Assembly: GCA_000697475.1 (NCBI GenBank)
Contig: JNEU01000845.1
Span: 116,985-180,984 of the forward strand
DNA from: Lichtheimia corymbifera B2541
Lineage: Eukaryota > Mucoromycota > Mucoromycetes > Mucorales > Lichtheimiaceae
DNA length: 64,000 bases
Reading direction: 5' to 3'
Position numbers and translations under genes: made by a program. The notes beneath the pieces were generated by a model that searched no databases, was not told the DNA's origin, and was given only the letters and a program-made list of their open reading frames with translations. Below are positions 23,266 through 34,861 of this stretch, in pieces; position 1 is the stretch's first letter; each line of letters begins with the position of its first letter.

Positions 23266-25901
23266 ATGTCAAAGAAACGCGGGTTTTTTCGTGGATATCG
23301 CCATGGAAATCGCAGTATGCCCAAGCTGTTGGGTGCCAGGGACACTGAATCGACTCCTTCCGACAGCAAATCTATGCTTGAGATCGCCTTGGACAAAGCC
23401 AACACCGCTGTGCTCTATGATCAAGCTGATGATTTCGATGCTGCAATAAGATCATACAAAGAAGCTGTGGGATTACTTGAAGGGTTCTTCGATACGGCAG
23501 GCACCGAAGATAGAACACGTTTACAAAAGATCGTAAGTAAATCGATGGCTGAAGGGGAGCTCCTTAGAAACAAGGGAGAGAAGGCTCCTCGATAACTTTG
23601 CAGATACACTCAAAATAACCATATCCATCTCTCTTCCTTTCCTAGTACGAGTCTTATACCGAGCGCATCCAAACCCTGTCAGAACAAATAGCCACCACCG
23701 CCACTGAATCAAGTAATAGCACTATATCATCATCCGATCAATCCAGTATGCTGCATACTCTTGCTGAAGGCACTACCTCGTGGCGTACGCCCAAAAAGAA
23801 AATGGTCTTTGATGATGCAGCATCCACGCATACAACTGATTCATCCAAAACAACCATGGGTGGTTTCGTATCCATGCTCGCAAAACGATCTCAGACAAAG
23901 CTGCATCAAATTCCAGCTGCCTTCAACGTCGATCCAAAGCCATCCAAAAGCACTCCCATCTCATCAACCAGTCGACCCACAAAGACATGGTTACCTTTAT
24001 CAGGTATATACATACAGACATATATGCCTCCTCGAAACGCATCTTAATCATCACTTTATTATCAGGTGCAAAAAAGAAACGACATTCATCCGAGTATGCC
24101 AAGGAAAAGTCTGTGACACCTCAACAACAAGAAATGATACCTCCTCCAGAGTTACCAGTTATTGCCCCGGTAACCGATTCAGATGACTATTTTGATTTAC
24201 GATCGACAGGCGCTGCCGATTTATTACTTCCTACTTCACGCTATTCCTTCTTGAAAGATCCTGTCATCAAATCCACTTCATCCTCTCCACCACGACCATC
24301 AGCATCAATATCAGCTACTCCTGTGACTAATGCAAAACATCCACCATCGACAAAAAACAAGAATAACGACATCCAATCAGCCAAAGCTATGGAAGATGCA
24401 ATGGACAACTTGGCCAAAGTACTTGAGGAATCATCATTGGCATTTACTATAGAGGAGGAGGAGCAGCAGCAGCAGGATGAGGAGGTTACTGTAGCTACTG
24501 GACAGGAGAAAACAGAAGCACGATTATTACAACATCAACAACAAGATCGTCGAACAGCAACCTTTTCTCCCTTTTGGCGATCATCACCTACATCGGCTGG
24601 TGGTAAAAACAATAAGCCAACACTCACACTGCAAAGGAGATCAACACGTATCCGAAGCAACAGTAATGCCAGCAGCACTTCTTCATCAACAGCAGCTTCG
24701 TCACCACCCACATCACCACCTTCGCGATGGGCATCATTTGAACAAGCCAGAGCGTTTTCATCTTTAGCGTTGTCACCCAAAGATCAACAACAACAACGGC
24801 CTTTGAGCACATTCACAACCACCAGTAGCATTGTCAATACATCATCATCCCTTGATTCGGCACCTTTTATGAACCAGCCACCAGCCATTGTATCTCCTGT
24901 AACTATACATCTCTCGCTCATGCAACGTCTCTCTCGAAGTATGGTGGAAGGTGCATATTTGACCGAACGGTTGTATGTACCAAAAGAGCTATGGTAAGTG
25001 TGTTTCAGAACAAGGACCCTGGGTTTCTTTGTTTCTCCTTTCTTACATTGATGTGCACGTTCTATTCAGGTACCAACCCAATATCCGACTTCCGGCCTTG
25101 GATGCTAAATTAGCCGCATGCGAGCTACTCATAGCAGGTCTAGAGCGTTTAGCATTACTGGATGATGTCACGGATATCCCTCTCGCTCAAAAGGAACTCT
25201 GTCTTTTGGAACAATCCTTGGACCATATTCGAGATACCTTTGCACGTAAAATCGGCATCATGCAACATGACGATGATGGCAACAACCAAACTTCATCAAA
25301 TACTACAAACAACAATAACAACAACTCGCATAGCATCCCATCATCCCCGTCATCGTCCACATCAATAACAGCAACTAAAAGTTCAAAGGTATGTGACATA
25401 GTAAAGGAGCATCATTGGATGCTAACTGCCTTTTTTTCTCTCCTTCTTTAGAGCTCATGGAGCAATAAATTGTCCAAATCTGTTGAACGGATGAAGCTGG
25501 AATCTTCACGGACATTGTAAGTTAACCTCCCCTCAACCTTCCCCTCTCCTCGAGACTTGGAGCTAACATACAATGGTTTAAACTTTTTTAAGGGATCATC
25601 AATATATTCAAACTCTGATCAACTTGCTTTCCTCAACTCAGATACTTGGTATGCTAAAGGAAACAAAAGAGGGAGTTGATATGATGCTAACGCGATTACT
25701 GTCATTGTAGATGCTTGGCATACACAGTACTCGGAAATCCTTCGCTGCGAGCCATCGGAAGATCACTATTTACCCCTCTTGGTAAAGGTCGAGGCTGTCA
25801 CTGAGACCATGCAGAAGATTGTATGTGGATTTATCTTGCGAGATTTCAGCATTCTTTTCAACAAGTGGTCGAAACGGAGTCGTCAATGGCTCATCGATTG
25901 A
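23266..25901 (+). CDS. MIT-domain protein, probable trafficking/cytokinesis factor
   Basis: Seven exons. The start MSKKRGFFRGYRHGNRSMPK precedes the MIT three-helix domain (residues about 35-105): MLEIALDKANTAVLYDQADD, AIRSYKEAVGLLEGFF, then YESYTERIQTLSEQI. MIT domains bind ESCRT-III tails. A long Ser/Thr/Gln-rich linker follows (about residues 110-430). The C-terminal helical region reads LPALDAKLAACELLIAGLER and LLDDVTDIPLAQKELCLLEQ, then SWSNKLSKSVERMKLESS, AWHTQYSEILRC and the end ILFNKWSKRSRQWLID. This layout occurs in fungal MIT-domain proteins of unclear function. The last exon is read through a weak GT; alternative splicing there is possible. Confidence 0.8.
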
Positions 25902-26307
25902 TCTACGTATCACACTGTAAATTAACCCTGCATCTACCCATCACACTACTTTTCCTCTTGTTATAATGCCTACTACACATCAGCCTTGTTTTTATTCATG
26001 CATATCCGTACGATAAACTCCTCTGCTTTTTGCATTATCTAGTCATCCATACTTTATGTGAAAAAAAGGAATGAGAGGGCATCGACTTAGCAGCCATTGG
26101 GTGAAGAAGGGAGGGTTGCTGACACAACGACCCAACACTAAAACACAAATGAATAAAGCAATATCCCGGATCCTATTACTAGTAATGGTAGTATGTAAAA
26201 TGCCATATTGTTCAATGATGATAATGGTGATGTAGTAACATCTCTTTTTGTCTATTTCATTTACAAAAAAGGGGGAGGATGATTGTTTAAAGAAAGGACA
26301 AATCCCA
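25902..26307. other. Convergent intergenic region
   Basis: 406 bp between the 3' ends of the MIT gene (+) and eIF2B gamma (-). Contains only 3' UTR-like AT-rich sequence. Confidence 0.6.
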
Positions 26308-28226
26308 TTAATTGATTGCTTCACGGAATGCCACCAGTTTCTCTCCTTTGACTTGACCTAAACAAATGATCGTTAGGCACTTTGATCATCTGGTAACCCC
26401 ATATCCCTCAATACTCACTGTCTTTCTTGACCTCGTATTCGGCAGCAACATCGCAGTCCTTAAGCATTGCCTTTTCCAGTACCTTGGCATTGTTACAGAT
26501 AACACATCCATCCACCTTGGCACTATAGTATAGAGTTAATTTAGATCCTCACATGATAACAAGTGTACTTACTTATCAGCAATGACCACGTGATCCATAA
26601 TAACTGAGTTTGCAATCTTGACGTTCTTGCCAATGACACAGTGAGCACCAACGCATGATTTCTTGACGGATGACCGTTCATCAATTTTGGTGTGCTCGCC
26701 AATCATCGAATCATTGCCAACTTGGGTCTTGGGTTGGACTTCGGCTGTGGGTGGTACCCGGATCACATCATTACCTTGCTTGGTTGCCTAAATAGACCAT
26801 GATGAGATACAGCATAGCCAATGGTATCCTAATGATTTACACTTACATGGCGATTAAGCTCACTATAGCTGGGAATGGTGTTACCACGACCACAGAAACC
26901 ACCTCGATAAACATACACATGCGTTGTGACAGGACTCTTGAAATCGGCATCATCATCTTCAATATGTTCGGATGCAGTTGTAGAAAGGGAGAAAGCTGTC
27001 TTCAACAATGGATCATTTGTAGAGGCATCTAAGGCGGCGAGTGAGAACTAGGATACGGTCTGATTTAGACAACACACTTACATTCTTGCACTTTTTCTCG
27101 CTCGACCATCTTCTTCTGATACTGACACTTGACGAGCATTGGCACAAGATCTTCGGATATGCTGACGATATTTTCCTTGTCCATGACCATGTCCAATACC
27201 CATCGCTTGAAAATGTAAAGATGAGCATCATACAAATCTGTATGCACTCGTACACGAGGAAACCTTGAGATGGGGATAGCTGTTAGTATACCCGTCACGT
27301 GATATGGAATGCATAACACATCATGACTCACTTTTTCAATAATGACATTCGCATAGAGAACTCCTCGTCATCGGACTGTGGCACCTTGTACACAAGAGCA
27401 GAATGATTGGTATCGATGCCAACGTATGGAGCCTGGCCTATGATACCTAATGTCAACATCTTGTACTAAATTGCTTGTTGTTGATCACTTACCAGCATCA
27501 TCCTTTGCAGCTTCGGTTAAACTGGATTGATAAAAGAGGGCTGACATGGTGGGATCTTGTACTCGGTGAGCGTCCAAAAACTCGCGTGGGTTTAAATCAG
27601 TAACCAAATCACATGGAACAACAATGAAATCTTTCTATCAATGACAAGTTCCGCTTTGCATTAATTCACTTTTGCCTTAAGAAACCCGTATCGCTTACCT
27701 CGATTCTATCTTTGATGGATCGTAGAGCTTCAGCTGTGCCATAATCCTCATCGACCGATACGACGTTACAATGAACGCTGCCTTGGTAACCACGTGAAAT
27801 GTACGTTGTGAGCTTGTGATATGCTGCTCCTGAGCCTTGTATTAACAGAATAGCATCTATAGATGTGGATCGTAAGCATATCGCTTGCAGTTGATGCGTA
27901 GAGAAAGAGAGAGGAGATCATTACCATGGATACCAGCCTTTTCCAGCCACTCCAGTGTGTATGAGATAATAGGCTTATTGGCTACTGGTAACAAGGCTTT
28001 GGGCATATTCTCTTCGTCTGAAATTGGATAGAGACTATGACGATTGAAGGAATGCGACGATAAAAAGAATAAAAGCGTTGAATGAGAACCATGCGTGTGT
28101 GCTGGGTGTGCCGTTTCGAGTGTATAAAAAAAAACTGGGTGCTCACCGGTTGGTACTGCCATAACCTGCCAAAACGACAGCTTGGAATTCGGAAAGTCGA
28201 TGATGTCGCGTCTTGTCGAAAAGCAT
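26308..28226 (-). CDS. GCD1: Translation initiation factor eIF2B subunit gamma
   Basis: Multi-exon gene beginning MLFDKTRHHRLSEFQAVVLA, then GYGS and DEENMPKALLPVANKPIISY, TLEWLEKAGIH: the nucleotidyl-transferase-like N-terminal domain of the gamma subunit. The end is a left-handed beta-helix of hexapeptide repeats: VGNDSMIGEHTKIDERSSVK, CVGAHCVIGKNVKIANSVIM, DHVVIADK, then AKVDGCVICNNAKVLEKAML and the end VKGEKLVAFREAIN. Gamma is part of the catalytic gamma/epsilon subcomplex of the guanine-nucleotide exchange factor for eIF2, in the cytosol. The N-terminal GYG and MPKALLPV pattern separates it from epsilon, which also carries a W2 domain that is absent here. Confidence 0.9.
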
Positions 28227-28466
28227 TGTGGTAGTCGTTTTTGCAAATGCGACAACGAGTAAAAGAGAGGTTTTTATAGGTAAGCCTCTTGCTCGAAGCG
28301 CGGTCCGTGTTTTTGGCCCTTTTGGCTGTCTCAGCGTACTCCGATCAATTGACTTGATATGCCTCCCATCAACACCTATACATGTAGTTTTATCCAATAT
28401 AATAGAATACATGGCATTGATATATCAATAAATATGACTTTATTCACAATATAAATGTGATAGATA

Positions 28467-29569
28467 TTAAACATTGTCAGCAGGATAAGTCAATCCAATC
28501 TCCTTTCGCCACTGATCCAGAGCTCTGACTTGACCCATACTATCTTCCCATGTCATATACTTGCACTCCTTCTCTCCTGCAAAGATGGCATCTGCTACAG
28601 CATCAGCTTCAATGGCGTAAATGTTGGGTTGAGGAATATCAAGAGGTACATCCACAGCTTCCTTGCCAAATTCGGTGTATTCAACGCGAACTGGGCCCAT
28701 GGCTGGGATATCAGGTCGCCACAAATTCTGGACACGAATGGATCCCTTATCACCAATGACTTGAACATATGTTTCAGTATCGGCAAAGACACCAGTAAAG
28801 AGTTGTCCACTGATGTTGTTTTCGAATGCAACGGAAGCGACAGACCATTCATCCACCTTTGTATCGGGTTGAACATAGCCAACAGCCTTGACTTGAACAG
28901 GGTTGATGGGATCAGTGTTTTGAGCTGCACCAGCAATCAAACGGCAGAAGGACATGGGATCTGAATACAACGTGATTAGATATGTGCTTTGGTGTCATAT
29001 CCTTATCTCAACTTACATCCACCAATATCAAGGATAGCACCACCACCAAGCTCGTTTTGCCAGAGACGCGACGATGGACCAAGAGGGAAACCATTGAAAG
29101 AGAAGTTGGCACGGATGACCTTGACAGTACCAACCTTGCCTTCCTTGACGAGTTCCACCACCTTGAGTGTTTGTGGATGGATACGATACATGTATGCCTC
29201 CATCATAAAGACCTTGTGTTCCTTGACTGCAGCAATAATACGTTTGGCCTCGGTCTCGTTCATTGCAAAAGGCTTCTCAACCAGCATGTGCTTTCCAGCC
29301 TTGGCACATTGTATAGCAACTTCGCAATGCTGGGGATGGGGAGTAGAAATGTATACAACGTTGACATTGGGATCCTTGAGAAGATCGGCGTAGGAGCTGT
29401 AACAGTGTTCCTTGGGAACTCCATACTGGCTACCAAACTTGACAGCGGTTGCCTCGGCTCGGCTGCCCACGGCCACTAGATCACCCTTCTTCGCGACTTG
29501 AAGACCCTTGGCAAATGTATGGGCAATGTTGCCTGTACCGATAATACCCCACTTGAGTGCTTGAGACAT
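28467..29569 (-). CDS. Gfo/Idh/MocA family dehydrogenase (dihydrodiol dehydrogenase-like)
   Basis: Two exons (start at 29569; intron inside the DIGGYPMSFCR region). About 345 residues. The N-terminal Rossmann fold has LKWGIIGTGNIAHTFAKGLQ (GxGxxA) and YISTPHPQHCEVAIQCAKAG, then the catalytic-lysine motif HMLVEKPFAMNETEAKRIIA. The middle has MMEAYMYRIHPQTLKVVELV, as in dimeric dihydrodiol dehydrogenases and related xylose/glucose dehydrogenases. The second domain contains YPMSFCRLIAGAAQ and ends EIGLTYPADNV. It is expected to oxidise a sugar or trans-dihydrodiol with NADP(H) in the cytosol; the substrate cannot be fixed from sequence alone. Confidence 0.9.
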
Positions 29570-29807
29570 GTTGATCCGTGTGAATAAAGAAACAAAGAAT
29601 GCCGTGGTGGCGAAAAAGAAAGCGGGGCCCCTTTTTACTTTTTAGCGCTGATTACATCAGCTCCCTCATTCTCCTTCCTCAGGGCCCTGCTGCTGCCTGT
29701 GTCACGAGTTGAAACTCAATCTCGAGATCGGGTCCTTTACTACTATCTACTAGCACATATTGGATATCCATATTTTACAATGACTTTTATTATGCTAATG
29801 CTATGCG

Positions 29808-31614
29808 TCAACTTTCTTCATGGTGTTGTTCTCTTCTTATATCAATGCTTTCATCATCATCCTTATTATCTTTATCGTCGATGCTACGAGGAAGCATGAA
29901 TTCAATCTTGATCAAGTACCAAATAAAGATAGTAAGCACTACGGATGCGAAACTCATGGCCATCGTGGTGATCTTGCCGAGCCCTAGGATAAACCATATG
30001 AGATACAAGAAATCATATAAACCATCTTTTCCTTCTTTCATCCTCTATCACTTACAGAAATCGGGTGAATCCGAGACAACCCATGCACGCACATTTATAA
30101 AGTTTGGTGCGAGATTACCAATAGCATTGATAAATGCAATGGCAAGAGCACGTGTATTGGTATCGGACTTGTAGATTTCATTGCACCATGCCAAGCATAG
30201 GGGTGTCATGGAAATGTTGGCGGTCAAGGCATAGGTTCCAATAAACACCAATACTGGTGGATTGGCTCCATGATTGACCACAGCAAGGATCAAGAACCAT
30301 ATGGCTACCCAAAGTTGCACACCAGCCAAATGGAATGGCCGTTCACGGAAACGATCTGAGCTCCACCCAACTGCCAGGGCAACGATAGCACCGAACAAGT
30401 ACGCTGGGGTATTCATATAATTTGCAAAGGATGAGCTATACCCCATATCACGTAAGATGATAGCAAAGTTGAGCGACATGTTATTGCCAATGTAGATGCA
30501 TGCAAAGTTGACAACCATCAACCATGCATAGGGTGTCATTAATAAGTTTGAGAATCTATCATGATGGTTAATATTATAAATACAAGCAAATGGATCATAT
30601 ACCCACGTTTTCCAGCTATATGTCATCGAGCGTACTTGCTTTCCTTGGCGCATTAAGCGTGCTTGAGCTACCTTTGCCTCTTCTGGTGAGAGCCATGGTG
30701 TGTTGTGTGGATAATTAGGAATAAGAAGATAGCCAGCAAGCCCAACAACTACGCCAATCAAGCCCTCGATGATAAATAGCCACTTCCAACCAGCCATTCC
30801 ACTTGCACCATGGAGATTTTGAGCAATGCTTCCTGCTATAAGACCACCGAGGGCACCGCTGATTTGATTACCAATCGCGAAAAACATAGTCCTTTTACCG
30901 AGCTCAGTCTTGGTATACCAGCTTCCCAATAAGAACATACAACCTGGGTAAAAGGCCTAACAAAAATATTCGTGTAAGAGGAGGTCAAGCAGCATCGCTT
31001 AAAAGATCATGCCACTTACGGCTTCAGAAACACCAAGGCATAGACGCATTCCCCATAATGATTTATAATCGGAAATGAGCGCCATAAAGCTCACTACTGC
31101 TCCCCAGAGCAATACCACACTAGGCAGGAAGAACCTTGGCTTGACTTTGGTAATCACCATGTTTCCTGGAATTTGAAGACTATATCATCTCATTTAGCTG
31201 AGGGTGGTACATATCGATATATGACAAGTAAACTTACATGATGTACCCAATAAAGAACATGGTCACCGCCCAATTGTATGCGTCTGAATTCAAATCCAAG
31301 TCCTCCTCCATACCGTTGGTGAATGCATTCTCTTCATGAAGCACACAAATGAATAACGATATCAAATAATAGCCATGTTGTGAACACTTACGCATGTTGT
31401 TTCGATCCAAAAGATTGGCAAAGTACGCTAGAAATGCCCAAATCATCAAGCGTAAATCAAGCTTCCTCACCAACCGCCTTTCGATTTGAGGATCAATGGT
31501 CACCTCCTCTGGCGGAGGCGATGTTTGCTCGGTTTGTATGATTTCCACGCCACTACTCTTGCCAGTTTCCTCGTCGAACGATTTGCCATGGATAATTTGC
31601 TTGCTGGTGATCAT
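29808..31614 (-). CDS. MFS transporter, allantoate/anion:cation symporter (Dal5) type
   Basis: About five exons and about 480 residues. The N terminus is hydrophilic and cytosolic; then ERRLVRKLDLRLMIWAFLAY and FANLLDRNNMR, the D-R-x-N motif at the first helix typical of the ACS family. Further segments include NWAVTMFFIGYIM, WYTKTELGKRTMFFAIGNQI, SGALGGLIAGSIA, WKWLFIIEGLIGVVVGLAGY (the R-x-x-F/L-I-x-E-G type motif), and PNYPHNTPWLSPEEAKVAQ. The last exon begins WLGKITTMAMSFASVVLTIF and ends in an acidic tail (KDNKDDDESIDIRREQHHEE). Family members import organic anions such as allantoate, vitamins or tripeptides at the plasma membrane. Confidence 0.9.
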
Positions 31615-32806
31615 GTGATATTGTGTAGTTTAATATGCAAAGCCTAGGACAGGAAGGATCCTAATCACAGGGACATGAAAAATGTCTATTTTATATACCA
31701 GTATTAACTCTGTGCATTGATTTGGATTGTTCCCCACATTAATTCACACACCCCTACCCAGCACATGGAAATGCCATAATCAACAAGCTCAACAAACTTT
31801 ATTCTTGGTTGCGTATGAGTTCTCGTCATGGATTATGTGGTGGGAAGAAAAAAATATGCGTGTGCAATGACCGGGGATATACATGTTATGCAAAAGAATA
31901 GACGGCGTGAACGTATTAGTAACCCAAGATAACGCCCCATGATTGGTATGTATGAACGTTTCATTGCATATAATAAGCCGCTGACAATACATATGTATGA
32001 TTACTATTACGCATCCCTTGATGATGATGTTACTTCCTTGTTAGCATCTTCAGCATACAGAGCCAGGTCGGTACGGTCCGTGTGCAACTTCTCACGGGAA
32101 AATCACTAGGAATGACAGGATTGCTGATGTCAGACACGACGCTGTGGATGGGACAATAGATATGCCACTGCTCAATTGTATGGCTTCTTTTCTTATAAGC
32201 GGCATGTTATAGCTGAGCATTCGATGCTGTCAAGGGACACTTGTCACATATAGCTTATTCGATAGACCCCTTCATTTGCCACGTATTCGCTTTAAAAGGG
32301 CTCAAATAGGCCGTAAAAGAAGACAAGATAATTCATGCCTTAGTTTACATGGAAACGCAGGTTTCCATTTTCTGCAGGTGATACGAAATAATGGATACTC
32401 ACGGTATTCACTTTGATCCAATCGCTGGTTTTTGACATCAAATGACACAGTGGGAAACGCTTTTTAACGGCTATGAGAAAATCAAAATGACAGATAGTAC
32501 GTTCCAAAGGGGAGTTTGTAAAAGAACAGCAGGTGTTATACTAGACTACTACGTGAGTTATGGTGGTAGGTATACCATCATTAATAATGTATGAGAACAA
32601 GAAGGCAGTTTACGGGAGATGAAGTGTAAGCCTTTATTATGATATAATATTTGTAAAGGGGAGGAGGATAGAGTGTATGGGCAACATGTGGGTTGAGGAG
32701 GTCTGATTTGGGTCAAGCACACGCAGGGGAGCTCTGTGATTGGCGGATAGGTTGATATCGAACATTGGCAGCCGGAAAAGTGATACCTCCTCTTTCCTTG
32801 TACCAA
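31615..32806. other. Divergent intergenic region, MFS gene and RPL35
   Basis: About 1.2 kb between two divergent starts. A pyrimidine tract (CCTCCTCTTTCCTTG) lies just before the RPL35 ATG, as is common at ribosomal-protein gene 5' ends. No gene seen. Confidence 0.6.
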
Positions 32807-33554
32807 ATGGTAAGGATCATCAAAAGTGACCTAACGACCCATACATGCTTTCATCAGACTCGATCCATTTATCCATCCATCCATCCATTCATCCATCATA
32901 TTACCTATCCATCGGCTTGTCTGCTTTGCTTCGGTTGCCAGTATTATATGGAATCTCTACATGTCGAATTGCCATGGCGACGCTACAGCGCTTTCAATTT
33001 ACACTCCAACAACATACCTACTATTGCTTGGCAACTTGGATAATGGATTTGGATTGAGTTCAATGGGGGCATGAGCAAGTCAAAGGAGAAGGATTTCAGT
33101 ATTGATATGTGGAATGCAATAGGCTACCATCAAGGCACACGAACTTCGCAACAAGAACAAGGCCGAGCTTCTCAAGACTCTTGAGGAGCAAAAGCAGGAA
33201 CTTGCCTCCCTTCGCGTGCAAAAGGTTGCCGGTGGCTCTGCTGCCAAGCTTCACCAAATGTAAGTAATATCGTGTATATATGTTGTATGGCATGATGGAT
33301 TAATCACATGGCTGGCTACTAGTGGTGTTGTTCGCAAGAACGTCGCTCGCACTTTGACCGTCATCAACCAAACCCAACGTGAGCAACTTCGTCTTTTCTA
33401 CCAAAAGAAGAAGTATGTCCCTCTCGATCTCCGTGTCAAGAAGACCCGTGCCATGCGTCGTGCTTTGACTCCTTATGAACGCAAGCTCAAAACTGTCAAG
33501 CAACAAAAGAAGGATGCCCACTTCCCCCTTCGCAAGTACGCTGTCAAGGCTTAG
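32807..33554 (+). CDS. RPL35: 60S ribosomal protein L35 (uL29)
   Basis: Exon 1 is only the ATG (32807-32809), followed directly by a GTAAGG donor; the 313-bp intron ends at 33122. Exon 2 (33123-33259) begins [20 protein letters not shown] and contains [19 protein letters not shown]. Exon 3 (33323-33554) reads [20 protein letters not shown], then [20 protein letters not shown] and the end [11 protein letters not shown]. The total of 123 residues agrees with L35. It lies near the peptide-exit tunnel of the large subunit. The start-codon-only first exon is inferred from the Ala-Thr-Ile/Val start expected after the initiator Met and the exact donor after this ATG. Confidence 0.93.
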
Positions 33555-34009
33555 ATCATTCATTGTCTCGAACATGTATAAAAAAAGTCTACAATGACAA
33601 TCTTGCTTTAAAACATTAATGATTCATATCGGATTGTGCGCGGGTGTTCGGATATAGGAATGTATATGTGTGTGTGCGTGGATATGAATACGTGGCCCTT
33701 ACTTTTTTAATTCATCGGGCCGTTGATAGTTGCATAGTTCTTTTCAATGATCCATTTCCAAAAATAGATGAGTGATTGTTGACAGCTTACGGGTTCAAAG
33801 GCGATTTGCCAGAAACTTCTTGAAGCGTCATTGTCAACCAAACAGCACATTCAAACGGCGAAGAAGCTTTTCCGAATGACTCAAAAAGGAACCAATGATT
33901 TCGGAAGCAACGGAAATGGAAACGGCATAAATACCACTTGCAGTCAGGCTCACCCTCTTTTTTCTTTCACACTTTCATTCATCTTTCTCAAACAAAACAT
34001 CACTCAATC
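33555..34009. other. Intergenic between RPL35 and MIX17
   Basis: 455 bp between two plus-strand genes. Short TG-rich stretch near 33668-33680. Nothing else seen. Confidence 0.6.
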
Positions 34010-34558
34010 ATGCCTCGCCAGGTAAAGCATCCTTTAGAAATTTCATTTATGCATGGTTGACTAATTACTGGAATTCAATAGTCTAGACGCTCTGCTCCTG
34101 CAAGACGACCTCCTACCCAACAACAAACTCGTCAAGCACATACCATGCCTAATAGACAACCACCACAACAACAACAGCAAGCTGCTCATCCACCAACTGC
34201 ACCACATCAAGCACCACCGCCACCACAGCAACATCAAGGTGGAGGAGGACCCGGTCTCTTTGGACAAATGGCATCTACAGCTGCTGGCGTTGCTGTTGGA
34301 TCAGCTGTTGGCCACACGCTTGCTAATGGTGTTAGTGGCATGTTTGGTGGCGGATCACAACCAGAAACAGCTCCTGATCAATCATATCAACAACAACCCC
34401 AATACCAACAACAACAACAACAGCAACAACCACTTTCATGTGAAGAGAATGCAAAGGCGTTAACGAAATGCTTGAGCGATAATAATAACGATGTATCAGC
34501 ATGCCAATGGTATCTCGATGCATTAAAGGCATGCCAGCAGATGGCTGCTCGATATTAG
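34010..34558 (+). CDS. MIX17: CHCH-domain protein (Mix17/CHCHD2-CHCHD10 type)
   Basis: Two exons: 34010-34021 (MPRQ) and 34082-34558. The N-terminal half is basic then Gln/Pro-rich. A glycine-rich hydrophobic segment (GQMASTAAGVAVGSAVGHTL) is the family's central helix. The C terminus has the twin CX9C motif: CEENAKALTKC and CQWYLDALKAC, each with exactly nine residues between cysteines. Proteins of this type are imported into the mitochondrial intermembrane space by the Mia40 relay and are linked to respiratory-chain and cristae maintenance. The poly-Q insert (about ten Gln) before the first Cys is a low-complexity expansion. Confidence 0.92.
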
Positions 34559-34861
34559 ACTTGAATAAATAAACCGTCAGCATCTGTAAATATATATATT
34601 TTCTCAAAAGAAAGAAGCTTTTGTACTATGAGAGAGGGCATACTATACATAAGGAGAAATGGGATGATAAGAATGAAGCGGTTGAGATTGGCATAAATGA
34701 GGTGTGATGATGATGGTGGTGGCTGGTCAAGGAACGGGGAACTTTGAATAGATTTCAGCTATATGGTAAGGATTGTTGTCCGCACACAAAGGGGGGTGTT
34801 GAAGATGTAAAAAAGGAGAATGGGTGGGAATATTCACAAGAGTAAACAAAAGAAAGCATGT
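34559..34861. other. Convergent intergenic region
   Basis: 303 bp between the 3' ends of MIX17 (+) and the RGS gene (-). 3' UTR-like only. Confidence 0.6.

Noticed and set aside
32870..32900. Tandem (ATCC)n as CRISPR-like or functional array
   Set aside because: Simple microsatellite inside the RPL35 intron; no spacers.
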